In this document: positions 21,226 to 32,677 of the stretch, one piece after another
Layout of the letters: each line of letters starts with the position of its first letter
Numbering within the stretch: the first letter of the stretch is position 1
Source of the DNA: Phellopilus nigrolimitatus
Taxonomy: Eukaryota; Basidiomycota; Agaricomycetes; Hymenochaetales; Hymenochaetaceae
DNA length: 64,000 nucleotides
Direction: 5' to 3'
Assembly (NCBI GenBank): GCA_021029095.1
Contig: JAJOHG010000027.1
Location: 310,001 to 374,000, forward strand
Program-made: the position numbers and the translations under genes
Notes under the pieces: generated by a model
What the model saw: only the letters and a program-made list of their open reading frames with translations
What the model was told of the DNA's origin: nothing
Databases searched by the model: none

Positions 21226-22870
21226 ACTGCGGTCGAGGCCCCGTTAGCCACATTCTCGACTCCTTAAATTGCCTATATTTGAGAAGAGTAGAGTGTGCTC
21301 CTCACATTTGAATGGGATTCACGTTCGCCCAGCCGCCATACAGCCATCCTAAGCAAAGCCACGAATTATTGTCTGGAGGAGCGTGTGGTCTCGGAGCAAT
21401 GCCACATGGGAGGTGTAGACCAGTCCGAGCCAGAGTCTATATAAGATTAAAAGATAAGCTTCAGGCTAGGTAGATCGACAGTGAGCCACAAACTGCTTAC
21501 AGGGTATCCGGAAAACCTTCTCAGTTCGCAAGAAAAGAACAAAAGAGTCGCGAAAGTTCAAACAGGCAACATTGCCTCTTTGGGTAAGTAAAGACGCGTC
21601 GTGCTAGCAGAAAAGGTCACGAGAAATGTAATGTTGTTGCTACCGCACACCAAGGAATGTGCTTGTAAATGCCAAGAAAACAAAACCTCCGACAATTTAT
21701 CGGAGATATCGCAGGTAAGCCAAAAAGCTCCCGCGACTGTACCCAAAGAGTCAAGATTGCACGTTTGAGCTCACCCGGGCCTTCCGCAACTCTTCTTTCC
21801 TTTCCTTGCGCACTGATAAGGTTTTCCGGAAACGCCGAAAACGAGACACGAGGCAATGTAGAAAGAATCTGGACGTCGCTCTAGAAATCCAGTATAGGCG
21901 CCAAGCGTATGCTCGCGGAAGAAGAAGCGGCACCCCATGACCGCGCTACTGGCAAAAACCCGTACGTGACGGCTCGTTCCTCATGCTTCAACCGATGGCG
22001 AGGATTTCATTTATGATCCTTTTCACAGAATATTGCGCACATTGCATCAAGGAAGGTGCCATCTCCAAAACGTTGTGAAGTTGGCTTGTGAGAGGAACTT
22101 GAAGGGGCATCGTGATATCCGGTATCCAAGTTGCCTTATGAATCAGACAGAGATAGATGACTGCAGAGGAAGATGGACGACTACAACCGTCCTCATCTCA
22201 AGGGCGGACTACCACGAGCACCGAACATAAATTGCGCACGAGACATGAACGAGACAGAGATGATGATGAGCGCTTGCCGCGAGTGCCGACAAAGTCAATT
22301 CCGGGGATCGGCGATGATCGACACACTGCCTGGGAAGATTTTCATGTTGACCAATCGGTTATCTAACCACCTTTTATCAAACCATCATGATCATCTCTAT
22401 GCAATTTGCCATACTCCGAGTCTATATACAAGCCCTCAGCTTCTAAGTTAACTCATTAACTGCGTGCTGTGAGACATGTAGACATCATGACTGAAGTCAT
22501 GGTATTAGTTTCTATGGTCCACGGATCGTCGACGTCAAGCTTTGGATAGCACCTTCCAGTTAGCTTTCAATTCAGTACGTTATCGCTGAACTCTAACATG
22601 TCGGGCAGTATCTATACTGCATAATTTAGGACTACTAAAGAGAATGTCTTCCTTCAGGCCTCATCAATTACCGGACATGGGCAGAACTTGATGGATTCTT
22701 CTATGGATTGGTTCTCGATTTTTTCACCATGTGCTTCATGTCGAAATTCTAGGAACAGTGCATTCACCGCGACGCGTACGATGTTCTCTTCGTCCGACAT
22801 GCGGACACGCGTTTATGGCAGAGAATGACGCGCTCTCGGGACCAAACGCCTGATTATCTGCGAGTCCTAC
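21226..22870. other. long intergenic region, no supportable gene
   Basis: About 1.6 kb between divergent promoters (Rds1-like gene to the left, protease to the right). Several frames of 60-90 codons occur but lack splice support and resemble nothing known. Confidence 0.45.
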
Positions 22871-22877
22871 TATAAAA
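22871..22877 (+). promoter_or_regulatory. TATA box of the aspartic protease gene
   Basis: TATAAAA lies 86 bp upstream of the ATG at 22963, with a pyrimidine-rich stretch between. Confidence 0.6.
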
Positions 22878-22962
22878 TGGAATAGGGGCAAGGACACTTA
22901 CCTCGTCGGGTTACGGAACTTGCTCGCGTTACTCACCGACTCGTCTGCCTCAAGCCCTCACG

Positions 22963-24308
22963 ATGTTCCTCCCGTCCGCTCTTATCGTCGCCGTCTTCCT
23001 CTCGCTATCTGTCTCCGCGACACCTCTCGTGCAGGTGCGCGAGCCGAGCGTGTCGCTCCCCTTCGCGCTCAAGCTCAACACGTCGGGCAGCACGCTCGCG
23101 AACATCGATCGCGCACGTGCCGCGCACCTTATCTCGAGCAGCAAGGCGCGCACCGGCCAGCTCAACAGGCGCACCGCGTCCTTCGCCGTCACGAACACGG
23201 CCGTGACGTACGTTGCGAGTGTCGGCGTCGGCAGCCCGGCGACGTCGTACTCGCTCCTCATCGACACAGGGTCGTCGAACACCTGGGTCGGCGCAGATAA
23301 GACATACGTGAAGACCAGCACGAGCAAGAGCACCGGCAAATCAGTGTCCGTCACTTATGGCTCGGGAGAGTTCTCTGGCACAGAATGTGGGTGCCCGAGC
23401 ACCCTATCCTGTTGACCTTTTAAATTAAACTTTCGGTATAGACACTGATACCGTCACGCTCTCGAGCAGTCTCGTCATCACCAACCAGGGCGTCGGCGTC
23501 GCGTCATCGTCCGAGGGCTTCAGCGGCGTCGATGGTATCCTCGGTATCGGACCCGTCGACCTCACACAAGGCACCGTCTCCGGAACCTCGACCGTTCCAA
23601 CCGTGACCGACAACCTCCTCTCTCAGGGGACGATCTCCTCCGAGGTCATCGGCATCTACTACGCGCCAACGCAATCCGACTCGACCACGAACGGCGAGCT
23701 CACGTTCGGCGGCACCGACTCGGGCAAGTACACCAGCGCGATCACGTACACGGCCATCACGTCGACGTCGCCCGCGAGCGACTACTGGGGCATCAACGAG
23801 TCGATCACGTACGGCTCCGCGGGCGCGAACATCCTCTCCTCGACGGCCGGCATCGTCGACACCGGCACGACGCTCGTGCTCATCGCGACGGACGCGTACG
23901 ACCGCTACACGTCCACCACGGGCGCGACGCTCGACCAGACCACGGGCCTGCTCGAGATCTCGTCTGCGAACTACGCAAAGCTGCAGAGCCTGTACTTCAA
24001 CATCGCCGGCACCGCGTTCGAGCTCACGAAGAACGCGCAGACGTGGCCGCGGGCGCTGAACACGGCAATCGGCGGCTCGTCGGGCTCCATTTACCTTGTC
24101 GTTGCCGACGTGAGTCCTCCCGCTCGGTGTGCTTGACAGCTGTGCTCACAAGTGCTTTCTTCTTCGATAGATTGGAAGCGACAGCGGACAGGGCCTCGAC
24201 TTCATCAACGGCTACACTTTCCTTGAGCGCTTCTATTCTATCTTCGACACTACCAACAACCGCGTAGGCTTTGCGAAGACCGCGCATACGTCGGACACCT
24301 CCAACTAA
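22963..24308 (+). CDS. secreted pepsin-like aspartic protease (polyporopepsin type)
   Basis: Three exons, 22963-23386, 23442-24109 and 24171-24308, giving 409 codons plus stop in phase. A signal peptide (MFLPSALIVAVFLSLSVSA) and a propeptide with a basic end (QLNRR) precede the mature enzyme. Both catalytic motifs are present: IDTGSSNTWVGA and VDTGTTLVLI, plus the flap-region Tyr in VTYGSGEFSG and the FLERFYSIFDTTNNRVGFA end typical of pepsins. The mature region is rich in Ser/Thr and has few Cys, as in polyporopepsin-type enzymes of wood-decay fungi. The role is extracellular protein breakdown at acidic pH. The TATA box suggests inducible expression. Confidence 0.95.
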
Positions 24309-24693
24309 CTTCCTCGAGTTTTTTTTTTGTCATATTCTTGCCATTCCGGGCCCTCGTTGTCTTTGGGTTATTTGTGTTCGATATGATTTGAATTGGGTAT
24401 TGGGTTAACACGATTGTGCACTGAATTGAACTTGATTTTTGATCAATGTCGCGAATCTTTCGCATACGCTGCTGACATGAAATACATATTGATGTCTAGT
24501 TTCGGCCACATCAAGCTACGCGGAGCTGCTTCGAAATAGTATTAATAATAATAAAAGCGATAGAAGTAGAGGGCAAGACTACACGGGACACACAATTCTA
24601 GCGTCGGATTGATTTCTGCTGCAAATGATTGCGTCAATATCATACTTTAAGCAAGCTATACAAAGTTCAACTCACACGGCCATATCTGACTTC
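24309..24693. other. intergenic, convergent 3' ends
   Basis: Short convergent spacer with a T9 run near 24320, probably polyadenylation signals for both flanking genes. No gene seen. Confidence 0.4.
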
Positions 24694-26095
24694 TTACGAA
24701 TCTAGCCTAAAGATTTCTGGCAGCATATGCCATATTCGTAATCGACAATCATGAGCTTGGCAAGTGTAGAGCGCAGAGCAAGCAGAGCATATCGGACCCG
24801 CCTCAAGCCTTTCCGTGGCCAACGCAAAAAGTATGTCATGACTCTGTCGCGCATCGTCCAGAAATAGTTCAACGCGCTTTTCGAACGTAGTTTTGCAGTA
24901 GGGTGGACATTGTGCGGGAGGGTGCCTGTAGGAGAAGGAATTGTACATGGGAAGCACTTGGTCCTCCAGCTCCTCACGCCCACGACACAGGGCTCGAAAA
25001 TCGCTGGCACTGAGCAATTTCCACCGCGCTTTCCGTGCACTGTCTGAGGTTGGATATCCCGGTTTGCGGTCATATTCGTCTTTCATCTTTAACCTGGACA
25101 ACGTATAGAATGCCGCGGGGAGGATCTCCGGGATGTTGAAGCGCCTTGCAAGTACGATGGCTGATACCGGCTCTGGAGTGACTTCGACGGAGTTACAATA
25201 CAAATATGGCATGTCTATAAGAGTAAAGACATGTCCCTCAAAAATGTCCCACTCTTCCAGAGTTGTTGGCCAGTCTGAACAGACATGCGAGACTACGCGT
25301 TGGCGTACTGCGTCTAAATGATATTTTGTTGCCATAGATAGGACTCCAGTCACTTTTTCTGGGTTGTTCGGATCGTATTTCTTGAAAGGAAGTGCCCTGC
25401 ACGGAGACAATCAGTTCAAAACCGTCCTATCGCAATATCAAAGCAGCGCACTCACCATGGCTCGTATAGTGCTTCCAGTATACATACAATATCCTCAGCA
25501 GAGTCCGGCATAGAAATGACTGGGACACCTTCGTAAAGGCGGTCGGTACTGTGTCCAGCACCGTCTGTGGACATGCCAGTGTTCGGAAGGTCGAACATGT
25601 CTCGAAAGACTTTGGATTGGCGCGCTAAGAGCGATTTGTGGACACGGAATAGGATGTCTTGCCTGTAACTCTGGCCGCTTTCGTCCTTATGTTCTTTGTG
25701 CGACACGGCCGAAAGAATGATATTGCCATCTTCCAGCCAGAAGGACTCAGACGTAGTTTCGCAGATGCGACCCGCTTCCGAGTCCTGGTCTCCGTTCGCT
25801 TTCCACTTTGAGATCCTTTCTGCAGTAAGCTCAGAGTTTTCCTTAAGCATGTCTTGCGTTCTATTAGAGCAATGTGGGCCGTGGACAAACAAAATGTTGG
25901 TCGCTTACTAATATGCCCGATTTGTCCAAGTCGTGACGCAGATGCGACGTTTGCTCTGCGCTTGCCACTGCGGGCTGGTCTGCACTTCATTTCTGCCACC
26001 ACTTTCGTATCTCTGTGACTCACAAGCTTAGCAAACTGCTCATCAAAATCCACTGGCATTTTTTCTTTGCTTTCAACTTGCATCAAATGTAGCAT
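24694..26095 (-). CDS. BTB/POZ domain protein
   Basis: At least three exons. The 5' exon begins near MPVDFDEQFAKLVSHRD (about 26059; the frame opens at 26095). A middle exon (about 25870-25454) carries FWLEDGNIILSAVSH, ILFRVHKSLLARQSKVFRDMF, VPVISMPDSAED and ILEALYEPW. A 3' exon (from about 25398) carries ALPFKKYDPNNPEKV, YHLDAVRQRVVSHV, AIVLARRFNIPEILPAAFY and the Cys-rich end ICSACSALYTCQAHDCR. This is the typical agaricomycete BTB layout: N-terminal BTB, then a helical region, then a CxxC tail. It is a clear paralogue of the BTB part of the gene at 17.9-19.5 kb but without the MADS segment. The N-terminus and first splice junction are tentative. Molecular role is unknown, probably protein-protein interaction. 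Confidence 0.8.
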
Positions 26096-27173
26096 ATCTT
26101 CACGCTCTGCACGGACTTGCTGCTTGACTATGCCAGAGAGCTTATCGCATCGATTGCCTCCTAGTTAGAAGGAACAAATCTTTCAGCATTTACGATTGGT
26201 ATGAATACGACAGCCTTTGGCCGTGCGGAATACCAGCAAGGCTGACATCATACTCCTTCAGTATTATGCTCCCTGTTACTATTCTTGCGTCGAGTCTGCG
26301 GATTTTGTCATTAGTACAGTCTGGAGTCACGATGGTCCACAATTGTCCGTTGAGATGAGGCTAATGTAGAGTGCGCGATCAAAATTCGTGTGACAATATA
26401 CACATCTCTGCTAGTCTTGCACTCTAATCATCACTATGCTACCTTTTTCTCATCTTTTCCTCTTTCTCAAGAATAAACCAGGTCGACCGTCGGATCTGTG
26501 AGTATTTTTATCAATCTGCAAACCCTCCGGATGCTCTTGCTTCCATGATAACAGCTTTATATGCAATGTGCCGCATTGCGATACAGTTCCTGGACAATAT
26601 GACCTGGCCCTCTTCGAACCACTGCATAGCTTACGTCTGCGATGCTAGACCGGGACCGCCTCCAACTACTTCTGAGATATATGCTTCGCCTTGGGCTTAG
26701 ATCTGCTTGCTTACGTGATTACTACCATACAGGTTGGTCTCATCTATCGCCTACTAAAGTCCCGGATTCCGACCATGCACCTTTTGATGCCCCTAATTGC
26801 TACATGTTCTAAAATTGAAACAACGTATCCTCATTTCAAATACCCACAGGACTTATACAAGTTTCCGTACTAATGTTCACATATAGCCTGAATTCGCACC
26901 CTATTAGAAGACTTCACTGCATTTTCTTAACAATCCCATGACCCACGCTATGCTTCTTCGATATCTGTCTGAAGTCTTCGTCTCAAGTTCTATCTCCTGA
27001 AGTAACCATCGTCCTTGGGACTTTTCGTATTTTACAAGAGCTATAAATCTCCTACTCCGCGATGGTCAGCTCTTCAACAGGCGGGGCGCATCCTCACTGT
27101 TTTAGATCGTCTCAAGTCGATTTATTTCTTCCACTCTCTCATCAAAGGAAACTTTCGTCTCACAAGTCTTACT
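26096..27173. other. intergenic with possible extra upstream BTB exons
   Basis: The minus-strand frame continues upstream of 26095 (IVKQQVRAERED) and a stretch reading SIILKEYDVSLAGIPHGQRL lies near 26250-26190, so the BTB gene may start further upstream. The rest (26.4-27.1 kb) shows no supportable gene. Confidence 0.4.
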
Positions 27174-27853
27174 ATGGCCTCTTTGGCCGGGAGGCTGAGG
27201 GGCCGCCTTCGGTCTCACCCTCGGTCGTCTAATGCTGGCTCCTCCCCGGATGAGCAGTCATCGGTCGGCCGGAAGAAAAGGAAGAAAGTACTCAATGCGA
27301 TACCCATAGTTCTCACGGAGTCAATAAAGCTTCTTCGAGAGAGCTCCGATTTCTGTCCCCCGTTGAAGAGTGCCGTCGGAGGCGTAGCGCACATCATTAG
27401 TCTTGTTGAGGTAAAGTACAAATAATGTTATACTTCCTCAAAATATTTGCTCATTACGTATTGTGAAATGACAGACAATGAAAGGGAACAAGGACGACGC
27501 GGTCCGCCTTTTCAAAAGGGCAGACAGCCTCCTCGATCTCCTCGCCGACCTCGTCACGGATTCGACAAGTGTCCCCGATCCTTTATTTATTGCAATTGTG
27601 AACCTAAGCAGGTAAATAAATCGCCAATAGACGCTCAATGCTATTTACTAATTTGTCGTAAAGAGAACTGCAATTCTCCATTGTCAAGGCTGACAGAGTA
27701 CCAAAGAAACACGTGGTGACCCGTCTCTTCAACACATCAAAAGAGAAGGAGCAGTTACGTGTCCTCCGCGAACAACTCGATGAAGCCATGGAGCGGTTCA
27801 AGGCAAGTGCTCATGAAAGCCGACTTGGAGATATAATGAACTTACAGGCATGA
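27174..27853 (+). CDS. small stand-alone helical protein resembling fungal NLR/MLKL-like N-terminal adaptor domains
   Basis: Exons 27174-27410, 27475-27611 and 27664-27853 give 187 codons plus stop. A basic, Ser-rich start leads into a helical domain: IPIVLTESIKLLRESSDFCPPLKSAVGG...HIISLVE, then KDDAVRLFKRADSLLDLLADLV, then a long helix EKEQLRVLREQLDEAMERFK. The pattern of a 'PPLKSAVGG' turn between the first two helices and repeated amphipathic helices is what I know from the N-terminal four-helix adaptor (MLKL_NTD-like) domain. In agaricomycetes that domain often precedes NACHT, kinase or TPR modules. No such effector or nucleotide-binding domain follows: downstream sequence is gene-free. 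It may be a truncated NLR or a free-standing signalling domain. An alternative splice at 27848 would add about 70 residues. Confidence 0.55.
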
Positions 27854-29149
27854 ATTCCTCCCACAAAATCAGCTCGCTACCTCCGTTCGCACCGAAGTTG
27901 CTGTAGGCGAAATAAAGACAACGATCTGCAACCAGACAAGCACCATCTCGCACACTGTCTCACAGGCGATCATGGACTCGCAGATCTCCGTTTCGCACTG
28001 CAACAAAGCCATTCATTTAACCCTTCATGAAGCCTTCGCTTTTCCTTACTTGTACAGGGGCACCGCTTGATTACAGTCAAGTTCGAGATTTTCTTGCGTT
28101 TACGTAACGCGGCTGCGTAGTGTACCCCGCTTCGCTTCTCGCATCTTGCGCCGCAATCTCCCATTAACTGCATTCAACAACCAACAACCAACAACAACCG
28201 AGGCATCGGGATGTATCTCCCTGTTGGCTGTAGTCAAGCTTTGTAGCCCCTCCACAGGATTTTGTTTATTTATATAGTCACTCGTTTACTTTGCGTACTT
28301 CGAATGTTAACCTGCATTCTTCCGTGATTCAGTTCACCTGCGCGAATGATCAAAGACGCAAAAAATGCGTGGCTCGAACGTTTTCATCAAGTCGTCTAAT
28401 ACATTGCTCAACGGACTGAGCATAGTTTAACGAGTCGCCGGGGTTTCGCCACGCCCCCTCATCCCCTAAAAAAAATGGAAATATCACCCGCACCTTAGGC
28501 TCGTCGTAAGTCCAACCGGTATTCTTTCACAATATGCGATTTTATACAATTATGCCTACAGCTACCCACTCCTTTCTGCGCTGCCATACGTACATCTGGG
28601 TATAATATGCTCGTCCACGTCGGTCCGCTCAGGAGGTAGGTTGAAGTTGCAGTTGAAAGAGAAAAGAAAAGAAAGAACGAACGAACGAACGAAAGAAAGA
28701 GAGAAAAAAACCCGATTCGCCAGCACCCCGTCGAGAGGTTGTTTGATGAAGTACATACCATACAGAATAACGCGCAACAGACAGCGAAAAAAAAATGCAA
28801 AAGGCTTGAGAGAAACTTGGAGTTGGGGCGGTGGATGACACCGACAATAAATGAACCGGACGCAACCGACGATCAGGGAGCAGGCAGCGGGAGGTGCTGA
28901 AATAGCGTATATGTTAGGGAGGTACAGATAGACTGCGTTCAAGAGCCATTTCGGCTTAGCTTGGGCGGGCATCGGAAGGAGAGCAGGGTAAGGAAGGACG
29001 AAAAGAAGAAAAACGAACGGAAGATGAATGGTGTGTATATATACATTGATTGCGCGGGAATCACGATGAAGCCAGGAAGAAAGCTATGGGAACTTGGAAC
29101 AAGAGGAGAGCCATAAAAACGGACGAGGCACACGCATCGACGCTTGGTT
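27854..29149. other. intergenic with simple repeats
   Basis: Contains CAACAACCAA repeats (about 28177-28198) and a GAAC/GAAA microsatellite (about 28672-28705). If the alternative splice of the upstream gene is used, its last exon ends at about 28071. No further gene is supportable. Confidence 0.45.
28672..28710. repeat. (GAAC)n/(GAAA)n microsatellite
   Basis: Several tandem GAAC units followed by GAAA units and an A-rich run. Confidence 0.8.
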
Positions 29150-32100
29150 TCAGAAATCACTATTGTCCTCGAGATCCGAGGTGACGATCCCGCGCACCCC
29201 GCCGCTCTGCGTCCGGCCGCCGTCCCGTGCAAACGCGTTCCGTATCCGTGACCCGCCGGCACCACCGCTCCCATTTGTGCTGGTATTGTTCACAATGACA
29301 CTCGCGACCGGCGTGCGCGACGACGCGGCCGTGCCCGTGCGCTGCCGCGTGTGGTGCTGCGTGCGCGACGAATCGGACTGCGACGAAAGCTCGTGGAAGT
29401 CGTCGGCTTCGTCGGGCTCGCGGTCGTCGACCACGGGGAAGGGGAAGTACTCCTGCGACTGCTGGGATGCGGACGCCTCGTGCTTGACGGTGCTCGAACC
29501 GGACTTCGACGACTTTGTCTTCGACGTTCGTGAAGGCCTTCCCTTATTCTCATTCTCCTTCTCCCGTTCCCGCTCTCTCTCTTTGTCCCTGTCCCTGCTC
29601 CCGCTCCCGTTCCTATTCATGGATTTACTCGGTGCAGGTTGCAGATTGCTGTAGGAAGACGACGCAGAGACGTATGACGCGGTCGTCGCGGCCGAGCTTG
29701 CGGTCGACATTGGGATGATCGGGAACCGTGGTGCCTCGCGCGGCTGCGGCGTCGGCATTGACGGGTCAACCCAATCCTCGTCATCTCCCAGTAAGTCTTC
29801 GTCCAGGTCCATTGACTTGAACGAGTCCCCCTGCTTCGATGCCTGCTCGAAAGTCTGCGCTGTCATCCCCGGGCCCGGCGTAACCGGATCCGCTATGTCA
29901 TCCTCTTCCGTCGTCACCTCCTCGCTTTGCCGACCTCTACCGTCCTCCCGTACTCTTTTACTTTCCCTCTCCTCATCGAACATGCCCTCTTCCGGCTCCG
30001 GCGACAGCGAAAAGGCATCTGCCGGTCCGTCGATGTCAATTTCGACGTCCGAGACCGACTCCATGCCCATCTCGTCAGAGTCTGATGGCCACGAGGGTGG
30101 CTCGTCCTGTATCGAGAAGATTGCCTTGTACTTGCGAGACATCTATCGGAACACGAGACCGCAATGCAATCACGCACGTTTGCGAAGCATCAGCATTATC
30201 CAATCTGTTTCGTAATATGACAGTCAGAACGCACCTCAGAAACCCTTTCACGTAGATCTCTCCAATCGCGCTCATCGCGACACAGGAAGCCAAGCAACAT
30301 ACTCGGGTCGAGGCCAGACAGAGGCATCTTGCGGACCCTATCGCAATGGAACGTGCGCAGCTCCGAAGGCGAGTAAGCAGAAACGTAGTGCTCCTGTGTC
30401 GCATCTAGTTCTCCCTCAATGATACCCGACATGCTCTGGCCAGAAGCAGAGCCCTGTGAAGGCGAGGGCGACATTCGCGAAACGTAAGAAGATGAAGACG
30501 AAGAAGCCTGGACATGTCCTGGCATCGGCCGCATCTCGCGGAATGACGTCGGAGGGGAGTCTGCTGGGTTGTATAAGGAAGCATTGCTGGTCGAAGGGGT
30601 ATGACGGAGGGGAACAGTAGGGCGAGCGTGATGAGGGTCAAGGTAGAACAAGTTATCTGCCTGTGCACCAACGAAGTAGTAAGATGAAGAAGGTCGGCCT
30701 CCAGCGATGCCGACTGATTGTGGAAACGTGTATAAAGCCTATGTATGGACATTAGCCATCCAATCTGCGACGCGCGAGGGGAAAAAAGTATACCTTTACT
30801 GCCTCGTAGTAGACCGGATTAACACCATCGATGCCAAGCCTTATCCCAACGAGCACAAGCACGGGTCGCTGACCCCAGATGGACATCAAGCTTTGCGGCT
30901 GCCCACTGCGCCGCCGCCTTGTGCTTGGGGAGGATGTTGCCATACGTGAGTGTCTAAACATGTAAGGGCCAGCGTTCGATGCGGCGAGAACATCTGTCTC
31001 ATAGACGACGCCATCAGTGGCGACAGACACACCGAGCCCCGCCTCTGCGAAAGCGTGCACTAGGGTCCTGCAATGCACAGTCGTCAGCTCAAAAACGTGA
31101 TTATTGACGAAACAAGTAATGCAAAGGAAAGTGCGCGGTGTTAAGGAATGGAGATGTCACGGAGTATGGAAAATTGTAATGTAGATTGCAAAGATAACAC
31201 GCACTTGATGGCGCCGGCCGCAGTGCTAGGTCCGAACCATGAACCGACGTCTTTGCCAAGATCCTTCCCTGCCAGTGCCATCCGATGCACGCTGAATGGA
31301 CAGTGTGGGTCTGGCGAATCGAAGAACCATGTTAAAATTTTGACGTATGTCGCATAGTCAGCGGTGTGGACAGGATGTGGTGGTCTGCGCCAATCTATTG
31401 ACGTGAAATAAGTTGAGTAATCAGATAGGCACGGAGAGGGAAAAAATGAGCATACCGCGCCCAAGGTGAAGATGTATTAGTGCGTTCGCAAGCAGCGACT
31501 GGCCCGTCCGTAACATACAGCCCCAACCGGAATCACTCGTCCACCCTTTCTCCCCACCGACCGGCCAGTTCCATTTCCGCGGCGATGTCGCGACAGACTG
31601 CGACGGGGGACTGCAGAACTCTGCCTCAAGCTGAGCTAAAGTGTGATCCCGGATCGGCGGATAGTGACTGCGATACGTGAGCCAGACACGCGATGTGAAG
31701 TCGGCGTAGAACACAGGCGGCCAGTATGCGGCTGGGTTCCTGTTTACCTGCTGCTGTTGCTGAGACACGCTGCTCGGCTCGGGAGATGACATAGCCCCAC
31801 GCATAGAAGTGACGGAGTTACGGAATGAGGACGAGCGCCGCATGTCGAGCGAGCTCCGCCGGCCCGACGGTGGTGGAGAGGCCGCGCGTGGCGGCGGGGG
31901 CGGCGGCGCCTCGTAGCCAGGATGTTGTACGCCAAGTAACCATATCGGCTCTGTGCATTTATCAGGAGTCGAGTCGCTGTCGAGCAGATATCTGACCGCC
32001 TTGTCGAGATGGCCTTTGCCGTGCCTTGCCGCGGTTAGGAGGCCCAGACCGCCCGACTTCGACTTCGGCGACATGGCCATGGCAGGTGCGTTCGAGAGGA

Positions 32101-32677
32101 TCGTCGGCAGCGAGAGATCAGTAGACGACGAGTTGAAGGTATGTGAGAACCAGCCTGAGAGACGCGTGCCCATATCTGAGAGGCGTTGCGAGGAGTGCGA
32201 AGGGTAGTACGACACCGCGTGATGCGAGTCCGACGACGACGCACTGAGAGGGCGCTCGGATCTCGTCCGCGGTCGCGGCGATGGGGCGATGGGTTCCACA
32301 ATGACGGGAGCCTCCTCCATGCTCTCGTCGGCGGGGTCGCGGTCGTAATCGCGGTCGCGGTCAGCGTGGGACGCAGCGCCGATTCTGTCGTCCTTGAGCT
32401 CCTTGAGGACGCCCTTGAGCTTGCTCGAACGGCGATCGGAGCGATGCCTGGGCGACGAGGCGGGGGAGCCGTCGGCCCCGGGGCTTGCGATCGAGGACGA
32501 CGACGAGCTCGCCATGTTGCTGTCGGCACTGGCGCCGTGTTGCATAATGGGTTCGATTACCGACTTGCTCCGGTCGCGCGTCTGCTTCTGCAGGAACTTG
32601 GGCAGCTTCGAGCTGTGGTGGGGCGCGGGCGAGGGCGAGGGCGTCGGTGGCGCTCTCGGCGGCCTGCTCGAGCTCAT
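29150..32677 (-). CDS. ATG4: ATG4 cysteine protease (autophagy), with long N- and C-terminal extensions
   Basis: Five exons, 32677-31456, 31394-31205, 31067-30794, 30738-30235 and 30142-29150, giving 1060 codons plus stop, all in phase. The peptidase C54 core is clear: catalytic Cys387 in [67 protein letters not shown]; and Asp596/His598 in FYLDPHH, with [12 protein letters not shown] after it. Atg4 trims Atg8 to expose its C-terminal Gly and later removes Atg8 from lipid. Extensions are unusual against the ~400-500 aa of yeast or human enzymes. The first ~230 residues are Ser/Pro/Arg-rich and disordered. The last ~350 residues are acidic and low-complexity, with EDEDWVD-like patches that may include Atg8-interacting motifs. 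Large extensions are known in basidiomycete ATG4. Confidence 0.96.
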
